64,000 nucleotides of DNA from Halichoerus grypus (GCF_964656455.1 NC_135721.1:82254754-82318753), one strand, 5' to 3'; numbered from the stretch's first letter, positions 26,046 to 37,792 are shown. The notes: generated by a model from the sequence alone, not told the origin. Numbers and translations: made by a program.

Positions 26046-26800
26046 AATGACTGTATTCCATTTTCATTCTTCTGGGATATTTTCCCTCTAATGAATTCTA
26101 GGTTGGCAGCTATTTCTTTCAGCACGAAGGATTATTCCACTGCCTCTGGCTTCTACCATTTCTGTGGAGAAGATAATGCTCTGTCTGAATGTGAGGGCTA
26201 ACCAGTTATTTACAGTCCTCGTTATCTCATCCAAGGTACTGACTAGTTGCCAAGGGGAGGATAGTAACTTCACAGTGGGAAATTTCAGACCCCATCATAG
26301 TGAAGGGATTCAGGTTACCACCCCTAGAAAGGGGGCATATTGGCATCCTGTGTCTCCTGACATAGAGTGAATGGTATAGCATCCCCTCTGTGGTATTTGT
26401 GCCTGAAAGGCAAAACCTGGATCGAATCATGAGGAAACAGACAACAAACCTAAACTGAAGATATTCCAAATAACTGTCCTTTTTTTCTTCAAAATAGTCA
26501 ATGTCATGAAATGTAGGGGAAAATGGAAGAATTCATCCACATCAAAAGAGATTAAGATGAGGAAACATGATGGCCAAGTGGAACACCTGGTCCAGAACTT
26601 TCTTCTGCTGTAAAGCACATTACTAGACTACTTGGTGAAGTCTGAATAATTTTGATAGAGTAGATAATAAGATTGCATCAATGCCATTTCCCTGGTTTTT
26701 AGTAATTGTACCGCCCTTATGTAAGAGAATGTCTTTGTTTTAAAGTCACAGTGAGATATTCAGAGGTAAATGGGCAACATGACAATAATAAACTGACCCT
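26046..26800. other. Single-copy DNA, no gene seen
   Basis: Nothing recognised beyond short chance ORFs. Confidence 0.4.
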
Positions 26801-26995
26801 TAAAAGTTTTTTGAATGTGATATGTGTGTGTAGTGAGTAGGAGGGTGAAAGAGATGGAAAGCAAAATAAAGCAAATGTGGTAAAATGTAAATACTTGAGG
26901 AATCTATATAAAGAATATATGGGACTTATTTGTACTCTTCTTGCAAGTATTCTTTAGGTATAAAGTAAAAAGCTCAGATATTAAAAAATTAAGAA
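26801..26995 (+). mobile_element. Old L1 (L1M-type) 3'UTR fragment
   Basis: AATAAAGCAAATGTGGTAAA followed by ATATGGGACTTATTTGTAC and TCTTGCAAGTATTCTTT is typical of the 3' end of old L1M elements. Similar text occurs at 50860-51070. Confidence 0.55.
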
Positions 26996-28575
26996 AACAA
27001 TAAAAAGAATAACAAATCAGAGATCCTAGAAGGTGTTGCTCTTTTTAAGCTATAGTAGTAACTGTTATGCCTTATTCATTAGTAAAGACATAAGTAATAC
27101 TTCATTTAATCTAAAATGTAAATGATTCTCAAAACATGTTTTTTTTTAAAACTAGTCTGCATTCTCCAAAAGAAGGTTCAGAGGCAGTCATATTCAATAA
27201 ACCAGAATGTATTACACCTCTTCTAGAATAAATTGTTTTTCTTCCTCAAAGAGGGTGCTAGAAATCATTTCAGAGCTACATATTTATATTTACATAATAT
27301 AAAAGTATGTAAGATATCGGACAAGTTAGAAAATACAAAAACAAATCACTAAAGAAATAGTTTCCTATGGGGACATTTATTACACATGTGCTAATTCATA
27401 CTATGTTTTTAATTCCATGATTTTTATTCAGGTCTAAAGTTTGATTTTAAAATCTTTCAAGTTATTGAAAATGGCTTCAAATGCCTTACCATCTTCAGTG
27501 AATTTTTTAAGAAATGTTCACAATAGCCATCAGTTTGATAATACTTGAGGCCTGGGATTATTCATTTTTTAGGGAAATCTCCGCTAAAAGAAGTGGATGT
27601 TTTCATAAAAGTTAGGAAAGAGGGCGGGGATATACTCAGAACTCTGGAGTTTGTGTAAGATTTTTATAACTCAGCAGGCCTGAGCGCGATGAAATTACTG
27701 TGTCTCCACGACAGAAAGCTCAAATGTGTTCTGTGCAAACCTAAACTAGTCCTTGCATCTTCAAAATACAGTCATTTCACATTCCTTTTTAAATCTACTG
27801 CTTGTTTCCTCCATATTTCTGGCTTCCTTTTTGCATTTTTTTTTTTTTTAGAAATTAAAGTTTCCCAAAATAAAAGAAACACATTGAGAATAGGCTTCTG
27901 TTTCATTTCGTCTAATTATACATGGAGGAAAATTTTCCATTTCAACAAGCTTCCTTTATATTCAACTGCCAACTACTCTGAAAAGGAAGAAGAGGAAAAA
28001 TTTTGCCAATCAGTTGGCTTTACCACCACTCCCCCAAAAAAGTGTGTGAAGACCGCAGATATGTGTGTGTGGGAACACCTGTGTTTTTCTTCCTGCAAAG
28101 AGCGGGAAGGTAGGCCCACTGGAAGGCCTGGTGGCATGAAAACATAAAGCCATGGCCTTTTGAGGCATTACTCGGTCCAATATCAATATGAACCATGAAG
28201 ATTTAGGGTACAGGACATACTTAGTAGCCTTCGGGAAGACCGCTCTCTGGTACACCCTATGCAAGTAAACCCTTCCGTGATCCTGCTGCCTGCACGGAAG
28301 CAAATTCAGAAAGGTGGCCGTAAGTAGAGCCGGGGCTGTCATACAGCAGAACCAAACAGCCACACCGGAAACTGAGACGCGGAGCCACCCCAGAGAGGGT
28401 GCCACATGCACATTCTCTTCAGACTATTTCCAGATGACTTGAGTGGGCTCACATCTGATGAATATTCACTTGCTAACACAGTGAGCACCAAGATAAACAC
28501 CTTGGGAATGAGAAAGCCACAGATCCGTGGGAGTTCCAAGCCAGACCAGCCTTTAGGCACATGGAACAGCCTTAT
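26996..28575. other. Single-copy DNA left of the minisatellite, no gene supported
   Basis: Includes a 152-codon plus-strand ORF (27689-28147) with a phenylalanine-rich stretch that reads through a poly-T run. No domain is recognised, so I judge it chance. Confidence 0.4.
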
Positions 28576-28576
28576 G

Positions 28577-30660
28577 GGGGTCGGGGGTGGGGCGCTGTCA
28601 TTGTGCAGAGAGAGGGAAGGGGGGCGCTGTCATTACGCTGAGGTGGGGAAGGGGGCGCTGTCATTACGCAGAGGTGGGGAAGAGGAGGCGCTGTCATTAT
28701 GCAGAAGTGGGGAAGGGGGCAATGTTATTATGCAGAGGTGGTATAGGAGGGACACTGTCATTATGCAGAGGTGGGGAGGGCGGGCACTGTCATTATGCAG
28801 AGGTGGGGAACGGGGGCGCTGTCATTATGCAGAGGGGGGAATAGGGGCACTGTCCTTATGCAGAGGTGGGGAAGGGGGGCACTGTCATTATGCAGAAGTG
28901 GGGAAGAGGGGGCACTGTCATGCAGAGGTAGGGAAGAGGGGGCACTGTCATTATGCAGAGGTGGAGAAGAGGGGCGCTGTCATTATGCAGAAGTGGGGAA
29001 GGGGGGCGCTGTCATTATGCAGAGGTGGAGAAGAGGGGCGCTGTCATTATGCAGAGGTGGGGAAGGGGGGCACTGTCATGCAGAAGTGGGGAAGAGGGGG
29101 CACTGTCATGCAGAGGTAGGGAAGAGGGGGCACTGTCATTATGCAGAGGTGGGGAAGGCAGGCGCTGTCATTATGCAGAGGTGGGGAAGGGGGGCGCTGT
29201 CATTATGCAGAGGTGGGGAAGGCAGGCACTGTCATTATGCAGAGGTGGGGAAGGGGATGCTGTCATTATGCAGAGGTGGAAAAGAGGGGACCTGTCATTA
29301 TGCAGAGGTAGGGAAGTGGGGCACTGTCATTATGCAGAGGTGGGGAAGGGGACGCTGTCATTATGCAGAAGTGGAAAAGAGGGGACCTGTCATTATGCAG
29401 AGGTAGGGAAGGGGGGCACTGTCATTATGCAGAGGTGGGGAAGGGGACGCTGTCATTATGCAGAGGTGGAAAAGAGGGGACCTGTCATTATGCAGAGGTA
29501 GGGAAGGGGGGCACTGTCATTATGCAGAGGTGGGGAAGGGAAGCACTGTCATTATGCAGAGGTGGGGAAGGGGGGGCACTGTCATTATGCAGAGGTGGGG
29601 AAGGGAAGCGCTGTCATTATGCAGAGGTGGGGAAAAGGGGGTGCTGTCATTATGCAGAGGTGGGGAAGGGGATGCTGTCATTATGCAGAGGTGAAGAAGA
29701 GGGGGCACTGTCATTATGCAGAAGTGGGGAAGGGGATGCTGTCATTATGCAGAGGTGGGGAAGGGGGGCACTGCCGTTATGCAGAGATGGGGAAGGGGGG
29801 CACTGTCATTATGCAGAGGTGGGGAAGGGGGGCGCTGTCATTATGCAGAGGTGGAGAAGAGGGGCGCTGTCATTATGCAGAGGTGGGGAAGAGGGGCACT
29901 ATCATTATGCAGAAGTGGGGAAGAAGGGGCACTGTCATTATGCAGAGGTGGGGAAGGGGGGGCACTGTCATTATACAGAGGTGGGGAAGGGGACGCTGTC
30001 ATTATGCAGAGGTGAAGAGGGGACCTGTCATTATGCAGAGGTGGGGAGGGGGGGCTCTGTGATTATGCAGAGGTGGAGAAGAGGGGGATGCTGTCATGCA
30101 GAGGTGGGGAAGGGGGGGCACTGTGATTATGCAGAGGTGGAGAAGAAGGGTGCTGTCTTTATGCAGAGGTGGGGAAGGGAAGCGCTGTCATTATGCAGAG
30201 GTGGGGAAGGGGGGACACTGTTGTTATGCACAGGTGGAGAAGAAGGGGCTTGTCATTATGCAGAAATGGAAGAGAGGGGGCACTCTCATTATGCAGAAGT
30301 GGGGAAGGGGGCACTGTCATTATGTAGAGGTGGGGAAGGGGGGCACTGTCATTATGCTGAGGTGGGGAAGATGGGGCGCTGTCCTTACACAGAGGTGGAG
30401 AAGGAAGCGCTGTCATTGTGCAGAGGTGGAGAAGAGGGGGATGCTGTCATTATGCAGAGGTGGGGAGGGGAGGCACTGTCATTATGCAGAGGTGGAGAAA
30501 AGGGGGTGCTGTCATTATGCAGAAGTGGGGAAGGGGGCACTGTCATTATGCAGATGTGGAGAAGGGGGGCACAGTCATTATGCAGAGGTGGGGAAGGGGG
30601 CACTGTCACTATGCAGAGGTGGGGAAGATGGGGCACTGTCATTATGCAGAGGTGGAGAAC
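28577..30660 (+). repeat. G-rich minisatellite, about 65 units of 32 bp
   Basis: The unit is approximately GGGAAGGGGGGCACTG followed by TCATTATGCAGAGGTG, 32 bp, with frequent 31- and 33-bp variants and a few 29-bp units in which TCATTATGCAG is shortened to TCATGCAG (28918, 29078 and 29108). Variants differ mainly in the G/A linker (GGGGAAGAGG, GTGGAGAAG, GTAGGGAAG, GTGGAAAAG) and in CACTG/CGCTG/ATGCTG. No stop codon is made in any forward frame of the common unit. Because 32 is not a multiple of three, long ORFs arise in all three frames (up to 464 codons, 29363-30757) with a 32-residue super-period (GALSLCRGGEG / GHCHYAEVGKG / GTVIMQRWGRG). I see no start context, splice site or family that would make this a protein. 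Confidence 0.97.
29256..29540 (+). repeat. Higher-order block: three copies of a 95-bp trimer
   Basis: Three units (GAYGCTG... with GTGGAAAAGAGGGGACC, then GTAGGGAAG, then GTGGGGAAGGGG) repeat as a set at 29256, 29351 and 29446, each 95 bp. The three sets differ at only a few positions, fewer than neighbouring single units do. Confidence 0.88.
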
Positions 30661-30884
30661 CCAAATTTATGATTCAAAGATTCAATGTGAGTGGATAAGA
30701 CTGTGCCTGAACCCAGCCATAAAAGAACTAACTCGTGCCCCTGCACCTCTCCCTTAGCTGGCGTTATACTCAAATAACTATTGAGAAGTTTAAAAAAAAA
30801 AATTGTTTTCCCTCAAATGGACTTCAGCCTACAGTATATTTATTAGACAGGAAAGGGTTAGAGAGGCCATGAATACATGTTTTC

Positions 30885-31025
30885 CACTTGATTATTTCAT
30901 GTCACCCTCTAAACAATTCTATGAGGCAGACTGTTATCCTGTCTACAGATGAGCAAGTGGAGGATGGATAACATTCACCAAGCCCCTGGGATTTTAGCCA
31001 GATCATCTTGTGGTTCATACTGTGG
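30885..31025 (+). mobile_element. MIR SINE fragment
   Basis: CAATTCTATGAGGCAGACTG, TTATCCTGTCTACAGATGAG and CAAGTGGAGG follow the order of the MIR core in plus orientation. Old and diverged. Confidence 0.6.
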
Positions 31026-33290
31026 TGCCTCTGGATGTGCAAACCATTCCAGAAGAGTCCATGTCTCAGGATGTAGAGGGAAACACACATGAAAGCATCC
31101 ATCACCCTAAACACAGTGTCTCCCCCCATCCTCCTTCATCTCCACATGAAGATAAATAGAGAAAATATGATAAGACTGTGTTTTGCATTTAGTTCAGAAT
31201 GGTGGGGTGTCTGGGCATATGGAGGAGCTTTTATATTTTCTTTCCAGATTTATATTTGATAGGGGTTAAAATGAATTTTTGGTCTTTGTTGGGCTGAAAA
31301 AAAAATACAAAAGCTCCATTCTTAGAGTCCGTGATATTTTATTTGAATCTTCTCGGGAATGTTAGACATTGCAGCTGGAGGTAAGTGCCTCTTTGATGGC
31401 ATTAAGGAGTGTGTGCATCTTGGTTAATGTGTGCCAACCATATTGGTTCAGTTTCTCCAAACAGTTTTTGTGTTAGACATTAAAGTTGCAATTGGACAAC
31501 TGAATATGGAAAGCAGGGTTTAAAATAAAACAATTCTTCCAACTTCTAAAACCATCTCCAGAAAAAGTTAGTGCTGAAATAGGACAGGATAATAAAGAAT
31601 GCATCTATGTAACAGTTCCTGCTGCCGTTTCCCAACCCCATATAAACGCTTCACTGATTTGAATGGATCTTTGAAAAAGAAATATTTCCCTAGTCTGGAA
31701 GTAAAACAGGAATCAGACACTCAACGATTCAGGCAGGATTGGGTTTGCTGCAATATAATGTACTTACATGTGGACACTCAAGGGGCTCCTATAAGATACA
31801 CATTTATTACTCCCAGTCATTAAAAAACAAACCTGAAGAGAGGAGGCCAGGGCTGTGAGACACTCTTTCATGGCACTTCCTAGCCCAGGATGGCTGCTTA
31901 CGCTCCAGCCATCATGTCCACCTTCTAGTCTGCAGGAAGGAGAAAGTGACAAAAAATGACATGCTCACTCTCCTTAAAGAACACTTCTGAGAGAATGCCC
32001 ATTTCATTCTCTTACATTTTGGTGACCAGAACTTAAGTACGTGGCCAGCTGCAAGGCAGCATGGACAGGTCGGGTTTATGTAGGCTCACCAGGTGCTACA
32101 CTCAAATCTAGGGTTCTGATATAAAAGAAGGAGGGAAAATAGGTGGTCAGGGAGGTGTACTCAGCAATTATTTCCATGTCCGTGCTACTCCTGTGAGACA
32201 AACCACTCACCTATAGGTCCAATTCCAGCAGGAGTCAGATGGATTGAGGCTGGTCTAGCAACAATTCTGATGATCCATCCCTGAAAGTTTGGATCCCCTT
32301 AGTGAATCTTCACACTCTACCCTATGCACGGGTTCCCATCTTTGGTGTGTCTTATTCTGCATGTCTTCCCCGGTCTAAGATTTTGTCTTCCCTGAGATTT
32401 TGCTTGCCCACCCCTCTCACCACCTCTGGGAACCAGAACTGGGATCTCCCAGGGCCAAACACAACCCTGCCAGGTGCCATTTCTTCTAGGCTACAACACC
32501 ACTTGGTTACCTCCGTTCTGTCTTCTGTTGGGACAGAGCCCCTGCCATCCTCTGCAGAAATCTGCAACAGATCTGTCCCCTCAAATGGATTTGGCTTGGA
32601 GCCTCTACCCAGCCCACCCCCTTGCAGTTGGCTGGGCCTCGTGGGGCCCCTCCTGGGATAGTGATAGTATGAACAATCTGTGCAGAGCAAGTGCAATCTA
32701 GATTCCTGTCTGCTGGACTGAGGACAGCTTTCACTTGGGTGTCAGTGGCAACTGTCCAGAGCCGTCAAAGGCTGTGTCTTGAACACCTTCACCTTGAAAG
32801 CCATTCTGCCATCCCTTTGTGACAGAGGCATCCTTCCAACCATGCTTGCAAGTTTCACGACAGTCTGAGGACTTGAGGTAGACATTTGTCTCAGCAACTC
32901 CTTGGAGCATAAAGCCAGAGAACTGCCAAAGTAATGGACAGACACCACTTAGTGACACAGATAACATCCAGGAGAAGCCAGCCAGAAGGATCTCACTCAT
33001 GCAGTTAAGTGCTAGCTCTACCATTAACCAAAATATGCCTGGCCCAGAGATCCAATCTGCTACAGAGAAGAGTCAGAGTGGTTGGTAATATTCATTTTGG
33101 CCATAATGAAGCTTCTTAATTTATCTTTTAAAATTTTTTGCACATTATTTTACATGCTTTGCAAGTTTCACATATTTTGTGTGTAATTTTACCCTCAAGT
33201 TTATCCATCTCCTAGGCATTACCTTATATCAGGCTTCCAGCATTGATTACTCCAGTTAAAGCCATAACCTCCTCATCGGTCTCACAGAAA
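31026..33290. other. Single-copy DNA, no gene seen
   Basis: Overlapping ORFs of up to 119 codons at 32302-32734 lie on both strands in a locally C-rich stretch. No domain and no splice pattern could be supported. Confidence 0.4.
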
Positions 33291-33780
33291 CTGGCAGGGC
33301 CACTTGCCATCAAGACTTTGCTGGAAATGTGGTTCAAAATGTCCACTGAATCCTGTCACTCCCTTGCTTAAAATCTTCAGTGGTTTCCCACTGACTTCTG
33401 AATGAAGTTCAAAGTCCTTAGCATGACACCAGTTCCAAGATGACCTGACAGATCCTTGCTTCCACACTGGCCCCTCTCCTGTGTGTGCACACACACACCC
33501 CCCACACAGTAAACACCAGCCATCCTGAAGGTCGTGCAGCCAATCAACATTCTTTCTCTCACCCCTAAACCTATGTACCCATTCTTCCACCTGCAATTTA
33601 CCTCCCTCCTGTCACTGGTTATCTTCTGTCTCTTTCAGTCTCAGACCTAAGCTCTTCCAGAAGCTCTCCTGACCAAAGGGTCTGGGTTGGAAACCTCCTC
33701 CATACAATGCCATAGAGCCCAAGCTTCCCACTCTGGTCTGAGCTACCTGTCTCCACTACTATTTGTCCTCTACCTACGTA
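33291..33780 (+). mobile_element. LINE-2 fragment
   Basis: CACTCCCTTGCTTAAAATCT, TCAGTGGTTTCCCACTGACT and AAGTTCAAAGTCCTTAGCAT, then CCAAGATGACCTGACAGAT, reproduce the L2 3'-region text in plus orientation. No reading frame survives. Confidence 0.75.
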
Positions 33781-34535
33781 TTTTGCATCAGTTATCTATC
33801 GTCCCCAAGTAATGCTACATATCAAATCACCTCAAAACCTTCACTAGTGTACAACATTAGATATATATTTTGTTCATGAATCTAGGGTTGGTTGGGCAGT
33901 TCTGCTGGTGGCTGGGCTTGTTTATTTATGCACCTGCTGTCAGGGACTGGCTGGCTAAGATGGCCTCAGCTAGGAAAATGCATCTCTGCTCCATAGGACT
34001 GTCCTCCCGTCGGCTACCTCAGATTGTTCTCCTGATGGAAGTGAAGTTCTAGGAGAGAAAGCCAAATCACAGAAGAAACCCGGCCTCAGAACTAGACCAT
34101 CTTTTGGCCACAGCAAGGCCCAAGGCTAACCCAAGGTAATAGATTCTATCTCTTAATGAGAAGAGCTGGAAAGTCACTTTATAAAGATCCTACATTTAGG
34201 GAGGCCATCAGTCAGAGCCATTGATTCAATCAATCTATGACTTATCCTACAGGGCCTACTCAGTGCTTGGCTGTGCAAGAAAGGTCTGTTGAATGAATGA
34301 AGTGTGAGGAAAACTAAAATTAGTGTCTCAAGTTTTAAATGTCACCAGTGATATTCATATGGCAGCTGAATCTGGCAAGTCCATACCAATGAACTTGGCT
34401 AGCCAAGCTGGAGCCAGACAGCAGACGTACCGAGAATGCACCCCCACCCACTCCAGGGGGCCAGGATGAGAAAAGAGGATCTTTCACAGTAGGTGGTCTC
34501 CTGAGCATTGTTCTGTCACCACCTTAATCTCTGTA
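33781..34535. other. Mostly single-copy DNA with old-repeat text
   Basis: 33790-33975 (ATCGTCCCCAAGTAATGCTA, TCATGAATCTAGGGTTGG) resembles a very old LTR-like repeat. 34265-34300 ends with GTTGAATGAATGAA, a typical L2 3' end. No gene seen. Confidence 0.35.
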
Positions 34536-34539
34536 TTAA

Positions 34540-35050
34540 CCATGTTTCTTTTTATTTTCTGAGTTTTATGACACTTTGGCTTCTTGGGGCTTTGAAGACT
34601 CAGCATTAGCTAATTCCTAGAGACAGTATGCACACCTTTGGTATGCAAACCAATCAATCCTGGGTCCATACTCTTACTTGTCTCCATTTATCAGGATCCT
34701 GAAGTCTGGGACACCAACTTCCTGCCTTAAATCACCCCAAGGCCAGATATCAGACAACTAGATACCACCCAGATTCTCCAGAACCTGCTCAAATTATTCA
34801 AATCATCTAATCCTAAACCTGCTTACCTGATCTTGCCCATTCCATCCCACCAAAATAAAGGCTCTTGCTCTCAGTCCTTCCTTTTCCCTCTACCACCCAA
34901 CTGACCTGGTGCTTCCCCATGTGGCCCCACATGGCATGGTGTGTCCCCTCCTCTTGGGATCTGTGAGTAACAGACTATCTTTTTAGAAGCAGTCATCTCC
35001 TGTTCTGCTGGCCCCACTATCCTGGAGTAAAAACAAATCTCAGGTACATT
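34540..35050 (+). mobile_element. Possible old solo LTR (endogenous retrovirus remnant)
   Basis: A pyrimidine-rich segment with an AATAAAGGCTCTTGCTCTCA polyadenylation-type region (34855-34875) and a following C/T-rich part ending near GGAGTAAAAAC has LTR-like architecture. No internal retroviral genes are seen beside it. Family not identified. Confidence 0.35.
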
Positions 35051-36415
35051 TAAAAAAAAAGTCTTACTACCTGCCCCTCAAAGAGCTCGGGTAGAGGGAA
35101 GGTGGAGAAAGGGAGCCAGTGAGGTTGACCAGGGAATGCTCTAATATAAGTTCTCTTGAGCCTGAGGGAAAAGGTGATGTGCACAGCCCTCATTTGTGTT
35201 TCCTGCACCTGTTTCTCCACTCCCTTCCGTTCTTCTGCCTTCTTTCCTCTGCTCTACTTAGTTACAGTCCTCATTTCCACAACAGGAATGATCGTGGGCT
35301 TATTTTCAGCAGCGTGATTGCCCAGCAATGCATCCATGGAAATGCAGTGATGTTTCACATCATCCATTCCCTCTCTCTTCTCGCTCCTATAGCTCACCTG
35401 CTTCGGTTTCCCTTCCCTACCCTCACTCCAAATCCATCTATAATGCTTTTTTCCAGTGCTTCTCCCAAGGGGTTACAATCTGCATTTTGAAGGTGATCTG
35501 GCTGACCGGTGGAGTGCAGGACAATAACTAAACGTGAAGTAACAAAATGTGACCCTACCCACGAATTGTCAGTGGCCTCTCCAGTTAGCACGACACCCAA
35601 GGAACACTGCCCATCACCCAACTCCCCCTAGAACGCCAGTGCCACAGTCCCAGGTGAGAAGCAGATCACCTCTGACTTCCTGCCAAGTCCTCCTCCTTAA
35701 GCTAAGGTAACTAGTCAGTCTGGTTCTGTAGGGTCCCCCGTTAGTCCCCCACTGTTTAGTCACGTGGCTTGCTTGAACAGAGCTCTATGCTTCCTTGCTC
35801 TGGCAGCAAATCTGTGTAGGAAGCTGACATGCCCAGGAGGGAAAGGAGCTGCCAGATACAAGCGCGCCCCTCTTCCCGATGCTCCTCAGTGTCTCTGCCT
35901 CCCCTGCCTGGCTCCCTTTCCCCACCCCTCCCCTGCATCTCACTCACCTCCTCCTTTGTTCTCACCTCTCCCTTCTCGCACCCCCTGCCCTGGTCTCCAG
36001 CCCACCTTTGGCGACTCTCTCTCAGCATGTCAACCACACCTCCAGAACATTCTGTTTCCCCCGGTGCTCCCACTTGGACATAGAAAATATTCCCTCGATG
36101 TGGTTTTTCTGATCCCCGGGCCTGTTTGCTGCTCGCTGTCACTTCGCGGCTGGCGCGCGCGTACTGGAGCCCTGCTCCGAACTCCGCGGGTGTAGCTTTG
36201 CTGCCGGGCCTGTTAGGATTCTCAGTCCCACCAGAACCCACCTTCCGATCCTCTCTAGGAGTGTTTCTGCCTGCCTCCACACCTTTCCCCATGTTGTTCA
36301 CTTTGACCTTAGCCCTGTAAATCCTGCCCTGGTCCCCAACACCCTGGAGAGAGAGACACTCTGCCCTGGGCCTCCTTTACTCACCTGCATGTCCTGCACT
36401 CATCCTGCTCTCCCC
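35051..36415. other. C-rich single-copy DNA with a small CpG cluster
   Basis: Contains a CpG cluster at about 36110-36200 (CACTTCGCGGCTGGCGCGCG). ORFs up to 181 codons on the minus strand (36301-35756) and 143 codons on the plus strand overlap here. They follow from low stop density in GC-rich DNA and show no domain. Confidence 0.4.
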
Positions 36416-36420
36416 TCCAC

Positions 36421-36433
36421 TTTTTAAAAAATT

Positions 36434-36476
<43 letters not shown>

Positions 36477-36678
36477 CTTGAGAGAGTGTGTGTGTGCGCG
36501 CGCGCGCGCGCGCGCACATGAGTGGGGGGAGGGGCAGAGGGAGAGGGAGAGAATCCTCAAGCAGACTCCCTGATGAGCACCCAGGCAGAAGCAGGGCTGG
36601 ATCCCAGCATCCCGAGATCATGACCTGAACTGAAACCAAGAGTTGGAGGATTAACCCACTGAGCCACCCAGGCGTCCC
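36421..36678 (-). mobile_element. Carnivore SINE, minus strand, with expanded simple repeats
   Basis: The reversed tail has grown into (ATTT)n (36430-36478). It is followed by GTGTGTGTGTGCGCGCGCGC at 36487, then the body and the reversed head TGAGCCACCCAGGCGTCCC. Target duplication CCTCCACTTTT / TTTCCACTT is only approximate. Confidence 0.88.
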
Positions 36679-36758
36679 TCTTTCCACTTCCACTTACTCT
36701 ACCTGACCTGTCTAAATGGTTATCACTGGTTGGGTGTTCAGATAGGCTTTTTCCTATT

Positions 36759-36803
36759 TTTGTGTATTGTATTGTATTATATTGTATTGTACTGTATTAT
36801 TAC
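36759..36803. repeat. (GTATT)n pentanucleotide repeat
   Basis: Imperfect run of GTATT/ATATT units (TTGTATTGTATTATATTGTA). Confidence 0.85.
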
Positions 36804-36809
36804 AGCCTA

Positions 36810-37790
36810 GTATAGTAGAGGGAAAAAAAACCCTTGTATTTATAACCATAATTCTGTCTTCTCCAGAGAAGCACAATCACCCATTAAAGTAGATAGCTTT
36901 TGGTTTACCAAATACACGGATGAGTCACATAGTTAGGAAAAAAAGGGAGATTCAAGACATAGCTCATAAAGTGAAGAAACAAGAACAAGTTGTTCGATGT
37001 AATAAAAGTCATCAATTGGGGTTTCTGGGAATAAGGGAAGAAGTTGGAAAAACTCAGCAAGAAAGTGGAGGGCAAAGTCCAATGGGGATTTGGCCAGCAA
37101 AAATGACCGAGAGGGAGTTTTAGGGATGTAGGATTTTGTTGATCCTTTCACTTGATGCTCCTGGATGTTCATGGAGCCACAGAAAATGACTCTGATTGAT
37201 AAAAGCAGAAAAAGAAATTATTTTTTTTTTCTTACATGCTGGGTTGATCACAGAATCACAGAGCAGCCAGGAGAAGAAGCCTTAGAAAAGGAGTGGCAAC
37301 AGAGACGCTGGGCAGGAGATGCCATCTCAGCCAAATCTGTGGACACAGCCAGTCTGGGAAGCCCAAAGAACGCCGTGCTTCAGTGCACCTTCCCCTGTGC
37401 CTTCTACCACCTTCCACCACCTTCCGCTGCAGCATCCACTGTGGCCGCTGGGCCAGGACTCTGCACACCACTGCTGGATCCGACACAGATCTGTCCTTGC
37501 AATCTAGACAGGAGTAGGGCTTAGGTGCTGGGCAGGCAAGACAGGCAGAAATGCCTCATGTGGCAGTGAGCAGGAGCACTGTGTGCTCCTCGCCTCAGCA
37601 GTGAGACACACAGGGGGACTGCCAGCCACTGATGCTGATATGACTGGATAATTTATCATCCAAACTGTGAGATGCTTGAGATCATTCAAATTAAATACTA
37701 CTGGTGTAATTATTTATTGACTGATTATTTGGTCTTATATTATTATATTGACCTATACAATAGTTTTGTTCTAAATCTATTTTTAAATAA
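36810..37790. other. Single-copy DNA, no gene seen
   Basis: ORFs up to 119 codons (37165-37524, plus) without recognised domains. Confidence 0.4.
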
Positions 37791-37792
37791 TT

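Noticed and set aside
27689..28147. 152-codon ORF as a small membrane protein
   Set aside because: The hydrophobic stretch comes from a poly-T run; no domain, start context or neighbour supports it.
29520..30642. Minus-strand proline-rich ORFs (PPLPHLCIMTV-type)
   Set aside because: Reverse-strand shadows of the same minisatellite; short and periodic.
28577..30660. CRISPR-like array
   Set aside because: Units are contiguous with no unique spacers, and the DNA is mammalian.
29363..30757. 464-codon ORF as a repetitive Cys/His-rich protein gene
   Set aside because: All three forward frames are open with the same pattern, which follows from a stop-free 32-bp unit. No splice sites, promoter or known domain.
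34540..35050. Intact endogenous retrovirus
   Set aside because: Only LTR-like text is seen here and at 46385-47225 and 48295-48835; no gag, pol or env sequence adjoins any of them.
35756..36301. 181-codon minus ORF and overlapping plus ORFs
   Set aside because: Overlapping ORFs on both strands in GC-rich DNA with no recognisable domain point to composition and not coding.
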